DNA from: Mycobacterium sp.
Lineage (GTDB): Bacteria; Actinomycetota; Actinomycetes; Mycobacteriales; Mycobacteriaceae
Assembly: GCA_020438865.1 (NCBI GenBank)
Contig: JAGQTU010000004.1
Location: 1 to 40,026 of the forward strand
Direction: 5' to 3'
DNA: 40,026 nt
The notes under the pieces are model-generated. The model searched no databases, had not been told where the DNA came from, and saw only the letters and a program-made list of their open reading frames with translations. Below are positions 31,619 through 39,997 of the stretch, piece after piece (position 1 is the first letter of the stretch; every line of letters begins with the position of its first letter). Position numbers and translations under genes: made by a program.

Positions 31619-32371
31619 ATGACGGGGCCGCTGGAGGGCCGGCGGGCCGTCGTCACCGGGGCCGCGACCGGGCTCGGCGCCGCGGCGGTGCGTGCGCTGT
31701 CCGCTGCCGGGGCCCGGGTGGTGGCGACCTATCACCAGACCGAACCCGATGACGACGCCGGTGCGACCTGGCTGCAGTGCGATGCCCGCGACGCCGCCGC
31801 GGTCGACACCATGATGGATGCGGCGGTGACGCGGCTCGGCGGGCTGGACGTTCTGGTCAACGCCGCGGGCCTGTGGCAGCAGGGCGTTCCCGGCACCATC
31901 ACCGCGGCCGACATCGACTTTCTGATCGGCACGAACCTGAAGACCACCATCTTCACCAACCAGGCCGCGCATGCGGTGATGCGCCGGACCGGCGGGCGCA
32001 TCATCAACTTCGGTTCCGCCGAAGCGGTACTGGGCAGCCCCATCTCGGCGGTGTACGCCGCCGCCAAGGGCGCGGTGCAGGCCTGGACCCGCTCGGCGGC
32101 CAAGGCCTGGGCGTCGGACAACGTCACGGTCAACGCGCTGGCGCCGGCCATGCAGACCCGGGGTGCCGAGCGGCTGCGGGAGTTCGTCGGCCCCGCCGCC
32201 GCCCCGCTCATCGATCAGCAGATCAAGGCCAGCATTCCGCTCGGCGGTGCGCTCGGTGATCCCGACCGGGATCTGGGCCCGGTGCTGGTGTTCCTGGCCG
32301 GCGCGGGTTCGCATTTCATCACCGGCCAGCTGCTCGCCGTCGACGGCGGGCTGGTCATGCTGGGCGGCTAA
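31619..32371 (+). CDS. short-chain dehydrogenase/reductase, FabG-like
   Basis: A 250-residue classical SDR. Cofactor motif TGAATGLG near residues 13-20, NAAG at about 80, catalytic Ser in FGSAEA, and Tyr/Lys in YAAAK. The C-terminal DGGLVMLGG is typical of FabG-like proteins. It reduces or oxidises an unknown carbonyl or alcohol. ATG 31619 has no ribosome site, TATCCC just before it being only a weak -10. The gap to the divergent dehydrogenase contains a small TTGC...GCAA dyad; I see no convincing operator. It converges on the FAD monooxygenase across the second 55-bp palindromic element. Confidence 0.88.
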   Translation: MTGPLEGRRAVVTGAATGLGAAAVRALSAAGARVVATYHQTEPDDDAGATWLQCDARDAAAVDTMMDAAVTRLGGLDVLVNAAGLWQQGVPGTITAADIDFLIGTNLKTTIFTNQAAHAVMRRTGGRIINFGSAEAVLGSPISAVYAAAKGAVQAWTRSAAKAWASDNVTVNALAPAMQTRGAERLREFVGPAAAPLIDQQIKASIPLGGALGDPDRDLGPVLVFLAGAGSHFITGQLLAVDGGLVMLGG

Positions 32372-32390
32372 CGCCCTCCCGGCCGGTGCC

Positions 32391-32445
32391 GAGCGTGCAT
32401 TCCGATACGCCACGAGCGGCGTGTTGCGTACGAAACCGCACACTC
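32391..32445. repeat. 55-bp palindromic intergenic element, copy B
   Basis: Ends are GAGCGTGC (32391-32398) and GCACACTC (32438-32445), 7 of 8 complementary. The half 32416-32445 is the reverse complement of 436-465 with one difference in 30. The whole 55-bp unit aligns with copy A (436-490) in inverted orientation. It lies between the convergent SDR and FAD monooxygenase genes, the same setting as copy A. Confidence 0.75.
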
Positions 32446-32453
32446 ACGGCCTA

Positions 32454-33662
32454 TCAGCGCCGCGCGAATGCGGGGGCGCGCTCCGGCCGCACACCGACCC
32501 CCACGAAGTACGCCGGGACGGCCGCCAGCCAGGGCAGCCACCGCATCACGGTGGCGAGGACGGCGGGCGGGTCGGCGCTCTCGCCACGCAGGACCGGCTC
32601 CACCAGCTGGCGGTGCATGAACCGCTGCGCCGCCTGCGTCAGCACTGCCGCGGGCAGCCGGCGGCGGCGCACGGCGGCCAGGTCCCGCTGCGTGACGTCG
32701 CGCCGCAGCAGCGGCTCGGCCAGCAGCGTCGCGGCACCCACCGCGTCCTGGACGGCGATATTGATGCCGATCCCGCCGACCGGCGACATGGCATGCGCGG
32801 CGTCACCGATGCACAGCAGGCCGTCGGTGTTCCAGCGCTCGAGCCGGTTCAGCCGCACGTCGAGGAATTTCACATCGTCCATCGAGTTCAGCGCCGACAC
32901 GTCGGCCTCCGAGATCAACGCGGCGAGTTCGGATTTGAACGCGTCGAGGCCCTTGGCACGCAGCTGGGCGTCACTGCCCTTGGGAATCAGGTAGGCGATC
33001 TGGAAGTAGCCCTCGCGGGGGATCATGATGAGCAGCCGCCCCGGCGCTGTGCGGGGAATCAGTGAGTACTCCGCGTCATCCGCCCTGGGCAGCCGGAACC
33101 ACCACACGTCGAACGGCACCGGGTACTCACGCGCCGTCAGGCCGGCGGCCTGCCGGACGACCGAGGTGCGCCCGTCGCAGGCGACGGTGAGATCGGCGCG
33201 CAGTTCACCCTCGCCCGCCGGGGTGCGGTAGCGAACCCCGACGGTTCGGCCGCCCTCGGTCAGCAGGCCGGTCACCTCGTGTTCCAACCGCAGGCTGAAC
33301 GTCGGCTCCGCCTGGGCCGCGTCGGCCAGCAGGTCCAGCAGATCCCACTGGGGCACCATCGCGATGTAGGGATGCGGCTGGCGCAGTCGGCGGAAGTCCA
33401 CCATGGTCAGCGAGGTGCCGTCGAGGTCCAATGCGGCCTGTTCGACCTTGCTCTGCGGCAGCGCCGTGAACTTCTGCCACAGCCCCAGATCGTCGAGGAG
33501 TCGCAGGGTGCTGGGATGCACTGTGTCGCCGCGGAAGTCGCGCAGGAAGTCGGCGTGCTTCTCCAGCACGGTCACCTCGACACCTGCGCGGGCGAGCAGC
33601 AGGCCGAGCACCATGCCGGCGGGACCGCCGCCGACGATCGCACAAGTGGTGGAGTCCGTCAT
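32454..33662 (-). CDS. FAD-dependent monooxygenase, PHBH/UbiH type
   Basis: A 402-residue class A flavoprotein monooxygenase. The FAD motif GGGPAG is at 11-16. The DG motif is in VACDGRTSVVR, and the second FAD motif GDAAHAMSPVGGIGINIAVQDA binds the ribityl chain. It would hydroxylate an aromatic or similar substrate using NAD(P)H; the substrate is unknown. ATG 33662 is preceded by TAGCGT (minus strand, 33669-33674) ending 6 nt before it and no ribosome site, so a leaderless start is likely; GTG 33668 is less likely. It lies 31 bp after kup on the same strand. Confidence 0.9.
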   Translation of the reverse strand: MTDSTTCAIVGGGPAGMVLGLLLARAGVEVTVLEKHADFLRDFRGDTVHPSTLRLLDDLGLWQKFTALPQSKVEQAALDLDGTSLTMVDFRRLRQPHPYIAMVPQWDLLDLLADAAQAEPTFSLRLEHEVTGLLTEGGRTVGVRYRTPAGEGELRADLTVACDGRTSVVRQAAGLTAREYPVPFDVWWFRLPRADDAEYSLIPRTAPGRLLIMIPREGYFQIAYLIPKGSDAQLRAKGLDAFKSELAALISEADVSALNSMDDVKFLDVRLNRLERWNTDGLLCIGDAAHAMSPVGGIGINIAVQDAVGAATLLAEPLLRRDVTQRDLAAVRRRRLPAAVLTQAAQRFMHRQLVEPVLRGESADPPAVLATVMRWLPWLAAVPAYFVGVGVRPERAPAFARR

Positions 33663-33693
33663 ACCCACACGCTAGCCGCCGGGCGATCCGGGC

Positions 33694-35628
33694 TCAGAAC
33701 TCGATCCGCTCGCCGATGATGACGGTGCGTTCCAGCGGCAGCCCGAAGTAGCCGGCCGCGTCCGCGGTGATGTAGGAGGTGGCGATGAACAGTCGCTTGC
33801 GCCATGCCGCCATGGTCCGGTCCGGCCCGGCGCACAGTTCGAGCTTGGACAGGAAGTAGGACGCGCGGTTGACGTCGACCGGCCCTTCGGTCGTGGCCGG
33901 GTCGATCATCCGAAGTACGGCGGGCACGTTGGGGCGCTCCATGTAGCCGAACTTGGCGGCCACGAAAAAGATTCCGTCGTGCGGGTCGCCCAGGTCGTCG
34001 ACGGACAGGCGCTCGGCGTCGGGGATGCGCGGCACCGTCTCGGTCTCCAGCGACAGGATGATGACGTGATGGTGCAGTACGTGGTTGTGCTCGACGTTGG
34101 CGCGCATCGCCAGGGGCGCGGTCCGGCTGCCCCGGTTGAGGAAGATGGCGGTCCCCGGGATGCGGGACAGCGATGGCCGGTTTCGGTCGATCTCGGCGAT
34201 GAACCCGGGCAGCGGCCCCTCCGCCTCGTCGCGCGCGCGGGTGACGATCGCGCGTCCCTTCTGCCAGGTGGTCATCACGGTGAAGGCCAAGATGCCGATC
34301 AGCAGCGGGAGCCACGCTCCATGCATCAGCTTGGTCAGGTTGGCGGCGAAGAACATCAGATCCACCACCAATAGCGCTCCGCCCCCGACCAGCACGAGCC
34401 ACAGCGGCCAGCGCCAGCGTTTGTGGGCGATGTAGAAGAACAACAGCGTGGTGATGGTGATGGTGCCGGTGACCGCCATACCGTAGGCGTAACCCAGGGC
34501 GGCCGAGCTGCGGAAGGCGAAGATCAGGATGAGCACCGCCACCATCAGGAAACCGTTGATCCACGGTACGTAGATCTGTCCGATCGAGGACTCCGAGGTG
34601 TGGGCCACCCGCAGCCGCGGCAAGTAGCCGAGCTGGGCGGCCTGGGATGCCACCGAGTAGGCACCGGTGATGACCGCCTGGGAGGCGATCACGGTCGCCG
34701 CGGTGGCCAGGACCGTCATCGGCAATTGCGCCCAGCCCGGCGCGAGGAGGAAGAACGGCGCGTTGACCACGCTCTCGTTCCCGAGCAGGTACGCCCCCTG
34801 CCCGAAGTAGTTGAGCACCAGCGCCGGCAACACCAGAGCCAGCCATCCCAGGGTGATCGACCGGCGACCGAAATGCCCCATGTCGGCGTAGAGCGCCTCG
34901 GCACCGGTCACCGAGAGCACCACCGCCGCCAGCGCGAAGAACGCGATGTGAAAGTGCCCGGTCATGAAGCCCAGCGCATACGTCGGCGAGAGCGCCCGCA
35001 GGATCTGTGGGTGCCCGGCGATCCCGCGCACACCCAGCGTCCCGATGGTGGTGAACCACAGGATCATCACCGGCCCGAAGAACCGGCCGACCATCGCGGT
35101 GCCGTGCCGCTGCACGGCGAAGAGTCCGATGATGATCACCGCCGTGATCGGCACCACCCATTCCCCGAGTTGCGGGTTGACGATCTTGAGACCTTCGACC
35201 GCAGAGAGCACGGAAATGGCCGGCGTGATCATGCTGTCGCCGAAAAACAGTGCGGCGCCCAGGATTCCGAGTGCGGCGAGGGCTGCGGCCAGCCGACCGC
35301 CCCGACGGCGGCCGGATCTGCTGACCAGGGTGATGAGCGCCATCACTCCGCCCTCACCATGGTTGTCGGCGCGCATGACCAACATGACGTAGGTGAGCGT
35401 CACGATGATCATCACCGACCAGAACACCAGCGAGACCACGCCGTAGATGTTGTTGACGTTGATCGGCACCGGATGCGGGTCGTCGGGGTTGAACAGCGTC
35501 TGCAGAGTGTAGATCGGGCTGGTGCCGATGTCGCCGAACACGACACCGAGCGCGCCGATCACCAGACCGGCGCGGAGTTGGTTGGCCGGGGAGTGCGTGC
35601 CCCTCGACACCGCCGCATCAGTCGTCAT
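33694..35628 (-). CDS. kup: Kup low-affinity potassium uptake transporter
   Basis: A 644-residue KUP/HAK/KT transporter: K+ uptake coupled to protons. It has about 12 membrane helices followed by a cytosolic C-terminal domain of about 150 residues. Family blocks: GVVFGDIGTSPIYTLQTLF in helix 1, ADNHGEGGVMALI, FFGDSMITPAISVLSAVEGL, NYFGQGAYLL, and C-terminal FLNRGSRTAPLAM, VLHHHVIILS and TSYITADAAGYFGLP. All expected parts are present. GAGAAGGG precedes ATG 35628. A TACGAT box (35682-35687, minus strand) fits a promoter with about 47 nt leader. No c-di-AMP riboswitch is seen. Confidence 0.95.
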   Translation of the reverse strand: MTTDAAVSRGTHSPANQLRAGLVIGALGVVFGDIGTSPIYTLQTLFNPDDPHPVPINVNNIYGVVSLVFWSVMIIVTLTYVMLVMRADNHGEGGVMALITLVSRSGRRRGGRLAAALAALGILGAALFFGDSMITPAISVLSAVEGLKIVNPQLGEWVVPITAVIIIGLFAVQRHGTAMVGRFFGPVMILWFTTIGTLGVRGIAGHPQILRALSPTYALGFMTGHFHIAFFALAAVVLSVTGAEALYADMGHFGRRSITLGWLALVLPALVLNYFGQGAYLLGNESVVNAPFFLLAPGWAQLPMTVLATAATVIASQAVITGAYSVASQAAQLGYLPRLRVAHTSESSIGQIYVPWINGFLMVAVLILIFAFRSSAALGYAYGMAVTGTITITTLLFFYIAHKRWRWPLWLVLVGGGALLVVDLMFFAANLTKLMHGAWLPLLIGILAFTVMTTWQKGRAIVTRARDEAEGPLPGFIAEIDRNRPSLSRIPGTAIFLNRGSRTAPLAMRANVEHNHVLHHHVIILSLETETVPRIPDAERLSVDDLGDPHDGIFFVAAKFGYMERPNVPAVLRMIDPATTEGPVDVNRASYFLSKLELCAGPDRTMAAWRKRLFIATSYITADAAGYFGLPLERTVIIGERIEF

Positions 35629-35681
35629 GGGCCCTTCTCGCTCCTGGCGCCCGGCAGCCATCTCCCGGCGACGTGCAGTGA

Positions 35682-35726
35682 ATCGTAGCCACGGAGATTC
35701 CTCGCCGCCCGGAAACGCCGTACGGT
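35682..35726. promoter_or_regulatory. divergent promoters of kup and lutABC
   Basis: On the minus strand TACGAT (35682-35687) could drive kup. On the plus strand TACGGT (35721-35726) ends 7 nt before ATG 35734 of lutA, giving a leaderless mRNA. No convincing operator dyad is seen in the 105-bp gap. Confidence 0.5.
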
Positions 35727-35733
35727 TGAGCCG

Positions 35734-36477
35734 ATGCGTATCGCCCTGTTCGCGACCTGCCTGGCCGACGCGATGTTCCCCCGGGCCGCGATCGCCACCG
35801 TGACGGTGCTCGAACGCCTCGGCCACGAGGTCGTGTTCCCCGCCGGCCAGACCTGCTGCGGCCAGATGCACATCAACACCGGCTATCTCGGGCAGGCCAC
35901 CGACCTTGTCCGCCATCACGTCGAGGTGTTCGAGGCGGCCGCTTGCGACGCCATCGTGGCGCCGTCGGGGTCCTGCGTGGGCTCGGTGCGCCACCAGCAC
36001 GCGATGGTGGCGCGTCGCGCCGGTGACCACGCTCTGGCCGAGCGCGCGGAGGCCGTCGGGGCACGTACCCACGAGTTGTCCGAACTACTGGTCGACGTGC
36101 TCGGCGTCCGTGACGTCGGCGCCCGCTACCCGCACCGGGTGACCTACCACCCGACGTGCCACTCGCTGCGGATGCTGCGCGTCGGCGACAAGCCGCTGGA
36201 GTTGTTGCGGCATGTGCGCGGCCTGACGTTGGTGGAGTTGCCGAGCGCCGAGACCTGCTGCGGGTTCGGCGGCACCTTCGCGATCAAGAACGCCGACACC
36301 TCAGCGGCGATGCTGGCCGACAAGACGGCCGCGGTCGTCTCCTCGCGCGCCGAGGTGTGCACCGCGGGCGACAGTTCGTGTCTGATGCACATCGGCGGTG
36401 GCTTGAGCCGCACCGGCTCGGCGGTCCGCACCGTGCACCTCGCCGAGATCCTGGCGGCGACGGAAGCCGTTCCGTGA
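35734..36477 (+). CDS. lutA: lactate utilisation protein LutA (CCG-domain Fe-S protein)
   Basis: A 247-residue cysteine-rich protein, subunit of the LutABC L-lactate oxidising complex that converts lactate to pyruvate. It has two CCG domains: FPAGQTCCGQMH (about residue 36) and SAETCCGFGGTFAIKN (about 170), with further Cys in PSGSCVGSVRH, HPTCHSLR and GDSSCLMHIGG. It begins without a leader: TACGGT ends 7 nt before the ATG. Its stop overlaps lutB (GTGA). No LutR-type regulator or lactate permease is next to it. Confidence 0.94.
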   Translation: MRIALFATCLADAMFPRAAIATVTVLERLGHEVVFPAGQTCCGQMHINTGYLGQATDLVRHHVEVFEAAACDAIVAPSGSCVGSVRHQHAMVARRAGDHALAERAEAVGARTHELSELLVDVLGVRDVGARYPHRVTYHPTCHSLRMLRVGDKPLELLRHVRGLTLVELPSAETCCGFGGTFAIKNADTSAAMLADKTAAVVSSRAEVCTAGDSSCLMHIGGGLSRTGSAVRTVHLAEILAATEAVP

Positions 36478-37940
36478 CAACTTTTCTGGGCACCCCGGGC
36501 TTCGGGAACCTCCGGGGCGACGAGGCGTTCCCGGCGGCCGCCGGCCGCGCCCTGCGTAACGCCCAGATGCGCCGCAACGTGGGCCGGGCCACCCAGGCCA
36601 TCCGCACCAAAAGGCTTGCCGCGGTGGCCGAATGCCCGGACTGGGAGCAGCTGCGTGCCGCGGGCAGCGCACTCAAACAGGACGTGCTGGCCCGGCTGCC
36701 GGAGCTGCTGGAGGAACTCGAGGCCAACATCGTCGCCCGCGGTGGTCACGTGCACTGGGCCCGGGATGCCGCCGAGGCCAACCACATCATCACCGGCCTG
36801 GTGCGCGCCCGCGGTGCCGATGAGGTGGTGAAGGTGAAGTCGATGGCCACCCAGGAGATCGGCCTCAACGAACACCTGGCGGCGGAGGGTATCGCGGCGA
36901 TCGAGACCGACCTCGCGGAGTTGATCGTGCAACTCGGCCACGACAGGCCGAGCCACATCCTGGTGCCCGCGATTCACCGCAACCGCGACGAGATCCGGGA
37001 GATCTTCGCCCGGGAGATGCCCGGCGCCACCGACCTCACCGACGAACCGCGCGTGCTGGCGATGGCGGCGCGGACCCATCTGCGCCGAAAGTTTCTGTCC
37101 GCCAGGGTCGCCGTCAGCGGTGCCAACTTCGGAGTGTCCGAGACCGGGACGCTGGCAGTCGTGGAGTCCGAGGGCAACGGCCGGATGTGCCTGACCCTGC
37201 CGGACACCCTCATCACGGTGATGGGCATCGAGAAGGTGGTGCCGCGGTTCACCGATCTCGAAGTATTCATGCAACTGCTGCCCCGGTCCTCGACCGCGGA
37301 GCGGATGAACCCCTACACCTCGATGTGGACCGGTGTGCACCCCGGGGACGGCCCGCAGGACTTCCACCTGGTGCTGCTCGACAACGGCCGCAGCCGGGTC
37401 CTCGGCGATCCGGTGGGCCGTGCCGCCCTGTATTGCATCCGGTGCAGCGCCTGCCTGAACGTGTGCCCGGTGTATGAGCGCACTGGCGGGCACGCCTACG
37501 GCTCGGTGTATCCCGGACCGATCGGGGCGATCCTGAGCCCACAACTGACCGGCACCCAGGGGACCGGTGATCCCAACGCGTCGCTGCCGTTCGCCTCCTC
37601 GCTGTGCGGGGCCTGCTTCGACGCCTGCCCGGTGCGTATCGACATCCCCGGCATCCTGGTGCACCTGCGCGCGGCGCAGATCGAGGCGGACGACAAGGTG
37701 TTCGGTGCTCAGCGCCTGGCGATGCACGCCGCGGCCTGGGCGATGGGCGCGCCGAGACGGTTCGCGCGCGCAGAGTGGGTCCTGCGCCTGGGCCGGTTGA
37801 TCGCCGGTTCCGATCATCGGATCACAGCGCTGCCCTGGCCGGGTTCGCGGTGGACCGCCAGCCGCGACATCCCCGAGCCGCCGCCGGAGACCTTCCGGCA
37901 GTGGTGGGCGCGCACCCACGACCGGCGGCCCCCGGCATGA
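36474..37940 (+). CDS. lutB: lactate utilisation iron-sulfur protein LutB
   Basis: A 488-residue LutB. The N-terminal LUD domain (about 60-300; SGANFGVSETGTLAVVESEGNGRM) is followed by a bacterial ferredoxin-type part with Cys321, Cys324, Cys327 and Cys331-Pro, then Cys378, Cys381 and Cys385-Pro, for two [4Fe-4S] clusters. The C-terminal tail ends in EPPPETFRQWWARTH, a conserved LutB ending. It passes electrons from lactate oxidation onward. GTG 36474 and the stop both overlap the neighbouring genes by 4 bp, so lutA-lutB-lutC form a single coupled operon. Confidence 0.95.
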   Translation: MTTFLGTPGFGNLRGDEAFPAAAGRALRNAQMRRNVGRATQAIRTKRLAAVAECPDWEQLRAAGSALKQDVLARLPELLEELEANIVARGGHVHWARDAAEANHIITGLVRARGADEVVKVKSMATQEIGLNEHLAAEGIAAIETDLAELIVQLGHDRPSHILVPAIHRNRDEIREIFAREMPGATDLTDEPRVLAMAARTHLRRKFLSARVAVSGANFGVSETGTLAVVESEGNGRMCLTLPDTLITVMGIEKVVPRFTDLEVFMQLLPRSSTAERMNPYTSMWTGVHPGDGPQDFHLVLLDNGRSRVLGDPVGRAALYCIRCSACLNVCPVYERTGGHAYGSVYPGPIGAILSPQLTGTQGTGDPNASLPFASSLCGACFDACPVRIDIPGILVHLRAAQIEADDKVFGAQRLAMHAAAWAMGAPRRFARAEWVLRLGRLIAGSDHRITALPWPGSRWTASRDIPEPPPETFRQWWARTHDRRPPA

Positions 37941-38557
37941 CCGACGCCCGCCGCGTGGTGCTGGCCCGGATCCGGGCGGCCCTGGCCGGCGCGCCGACCG
38001 CCCCGGTCGAGGTGCCCCGCGACTACGACCGGGCGCCGGCGGCCGGGCCCGGCGACGCCGAGCGGTTCACGCGGGCGGTGTGCGAATACCGCGCACGGGT
38101 GCTCGACGTCGCGGCCACGGGCATCGCGGCCGCGGTCGCCGGCCTGTTGCCCCCCGGCGCGCGAGTGGTCATTCCACCGGATCTGCCCGCCGACTGGGTG
38201 GCGGGACTGGACGTCGCGGCCGACTCAGCCGAAAAGCCGCTCGGGGTAACCGAACTCGACCTTGTCCACGCCGTGGTCACCGGATGCGCGGTGGGCATCG
38301 CGGCCACCGGGACCATCGTGCTCGACGCCGGGACCGCGCAGGGGCGTCGGGCATTGACCCTGGTTCCCGACCACCACATCTGTGTGGTGTTCACCGACCA
38401 GATCGTCGACACCGTGCCGCAGGCGTTCGCCGCCGTCGACCCGGGGCGGCCGCTCACCTTCATCTCCGGCCCCAGCGCCACCAGCGACATCGAACTCGAC
38501 CGGGTGGAGGGCGTGCACGGCCCGCGCACGCTCGACGTGCTGCTGGTGCGGCGATGA
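37937..38557 (+). CDS. lutC: lactate utilisation protein LutC
   Basis: A 206-residue LUD-domain protein, third subunit of LutABC. Family signatures: DLVHAVVTGCAVGIAATGTIVLDAG, LVPDHHICVVFTDQIVDTVPQAF and FISGPSATSDIELDRVEGVHGPRTLDVLLV. ATG 37937 overlaps the lutB stop (ATGA). Its stop codon lies in the first unit of an 11-bp tandem repeat (38553-38585), so repeat slippage near the stop would alter little of the protein. Confidence 0.95.
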   Translation: MTDARRVVLARIRAALAGAPTAPVEVPRDYDRAPAAGPGDAERFTRAVCEYRARVLDVAATGIAAAVAGLLPPGARVVIPPDLPADWVAGLDVAADSAEKPLGVTELDLVHAVVTGCAVGIAATGTIVLDAGTAQGRRALTLVPDHHICVVFTDQIVDTVPQAFAAVDPGRPLTFISGPSATSDIELDRVEGVHGPRTLDVLLVRR

Positions 38558-38585
38558 GCCCGGGATGAGCCCGGGATGACCCAGG
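38553..38585. repeat. 11-bp tandem repeat, three units, at the end of lutC
   Basis: GATGAGCCCGG at 38553-38563 and 38564-38574, then GATGACCCAGG at 38575-38585, with GATGACA continuing. The lutC TGA (38555-38557) is in unit one. A small minisatellite; copy number may vary between strains. Confidence 0.75.
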
Positions 38586-38676
38586 GATGACATTGCAGAT
38601 TCCACTCGATTCGAGCGACCGCACAGCATAGATTCGATGGGTTCGACAGGTACAGCCCGACGAAGGGAGTCCGCTC

Positions 38677-39132
38677 GTGCGGAGGTTCGCGGTCAGCGTT
38701 GTGCTGGTGGTGGCGGCGGCGTTGGGCCTGGCTCCGTCGGCCTCGGCGGCCCTGTTGCCCGGCAACTGGACCCTCAATATCCCGGACCGGCGCGACTTCC
38801 ACACCTGGATCTGGGCCGTCACCTCGTGCAGTCCGCCGGCGTCCATCACCCCGGAATGCACGCGGATCTCGGCCAACCCGCAGCCGATCGCGAAGGCCTA
38901 CCAGTGGTACGGCACCGCCCAGGTCGTCAACGGGCAATACACCATGACCGTCGACGTACCGGACGGCCTGCGTTGCGGTGACATCTATTACGGACCGGTC
39001 ATCCCCACCCACGACGTCTACACCTGGGATGTCAACACCCTGGCCGGGACGTTGCAGTCCACCTTCGACGCCGGCTGCGACGGTGCGCCGGGCGGGACGT
39101 TCACCTACCCGTTCTGGCTGACCCGGCTGTAG
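38677..39132 (+). CDS. small secreted protein of unknown function
   Basis: A 151-residue exported protein. Residues 1-24 form a Sec signal peptide (positively charged MRR, hydrophobic VSVVLVVAAALGL, cleavage after SASA). The mature part has four cysteines (51, 61, 100, 134), likely two disulfides, and conserved-looking stretches (LPGNWTL, FHTWIWAV, VPDGLRCGDIYYGP, TYPFWL). I recall similar small secreted proteins in several mycobacteria, all without a known function. GAAGGGAG (38662-38669) precedes GTG 38677. It ends 1 bp from the convergent rhomboid gene. Confidence 0.85.
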   Translation: MRRFAVSVVLVVAAALGLAPSASAALLPGNWTLNIPDRRDFHTWIWAVTSCSPPASITPECTRISANPQPIAKAYQWYGTAQVVNGQYTMTVDVPDGLRCGDIYYGPVIPTHDVYTWDVNTLAGTLQSTFDAGCDGAPGGTFTYPFWLTRL

Positions 39133-39133
39133 C

Positions 39134-39997
39134 TCAGCCGGTGATCAGCACGCCGTAGTAGTCGATCAGGCCCCCCGTGCGCCAGACGATCAGCCCGACG
39201 AGGATCACCAGCGCCGCGACGCTCACTCCGACCTGTACCACGGTGCGGCGCTCCTTGGGCGGATAGACGTAGGCCGCCGCGATCAGCGCGCCGGTGACCA
39301 GACCCCCGACGTGGCCCTGCCAGCTGACGCCGGGCACCGTGAAGGTGATGACGAGGTTGGCGGCGATGAGGATGATCAACCACCGGATGTCCAGGTGGAG
39401 CCTTCTTGCCACCACGAAGGTCGCCCCGAACAGGCCGAACACCGCGCCGGATGCCCCCGCCGTCTGCGCGCCGATCGGCGCGGCCAGGTACACCAGCACC
39501 GAACCACCCAGCGCGCTGAGCAGGTAGAGGGTGCCGAACCGCAGCCGGCCCAGGTGCTGTTCCAGCGGCGGTCCAATCACGTACAGCGCCCACATGTTGA
39601 AAAGGATGTGAGCGATCCCGAAGTGCATGAACGCCGAGGTGATCAGGCGGTAGTAGTCACCACCGGCCACCGCCGGCGCCCACAACACCAACTCACGCTG
39701 CAGACCGGGCACGGTTTTCTGCAGCACGAACACCGCGGCGTTCAGCGCGATCAGCGTGTAGGTGAGCACCGGCGTGGTCGAGTGCTGCACCCCGCCGAAG
39801 GTGGTTCGGACCCGGCGGACGCTCTTGGCGCCCGCGGCGACGCAGTCGACGCATTGGTGTCCCACCGCCGCGCTGCGCATGCAGTCCGGGCACATGTAAT
39901 GCCCGCACCGGGTGCACTGCACGTAGGTCTGTCGGTCCGGATGGCGGTAGCAGGTCGGCGCGGCGGCCGGGGTCTGCGGCGGGTAGGGAGCGTTCAT
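39134..39997 (-). CDS. rhomboid family intramembrane serine protease with N-terminal zinc finger
   Basis: A 287-residue membrane protease, similar to M. tuberculosis Rv0110. The N-terminal 55 residues hold a B-box-like zinc-binding cluster (Cys16, His19, Cys28, Cys31, Cys36, Cys39, His47, Cys49, Cys52). Six or seven helices follow. Catalytic Ser183 is in GASGAVFG and His229 in WQGHVGG; HILFNMWALY is the L1/helix 2 signature. The expected dyad is complete. It cleaves transmembrane substrates, none known here. TATCTT at 40011-40016 (minus strand) is a possible -10 for a short leader before ATG 39997. Confidence 0.92.
   Translation of the reverse strand: MNAPYPPQTPAAAPTCYRHPDRQTYVQCTRCGHYMCPDCMRSAAVGHQCVDCVAAGAKSVRRVRTTFGGVQHSTTPVLTYTLIALNAAVFVLQKTVPGLQRELVLWAPAVAGGDYYRLITSAFMHFGIAHILFNMWALYVIGPPLEQHLGRLRFGTLYLLSALGGSVLVYLAAPIGAQTAGASGAVFGLFGATFVVARRLHLDIRWLIILIAANLVITFTVPGVSWQGHVGGLVTGALIAAAYVYPPKERRTVVQVGVSVAALVILVGLIVWRTGGLIDYYGVLITG

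Noticed and set aside
35629-35733. possible c-di-AMP riboswitch before kup
   Set aside because: The gap is only 105 bp, with about 47 nt of predicted leader, too short for that riboswitch and without its conserved motifs.
35629-36072. upstream extension of kup across lutA
   Set aside because: Kup similarity and the ribosome site define ATG 35628; the extension is antisense to lutA.
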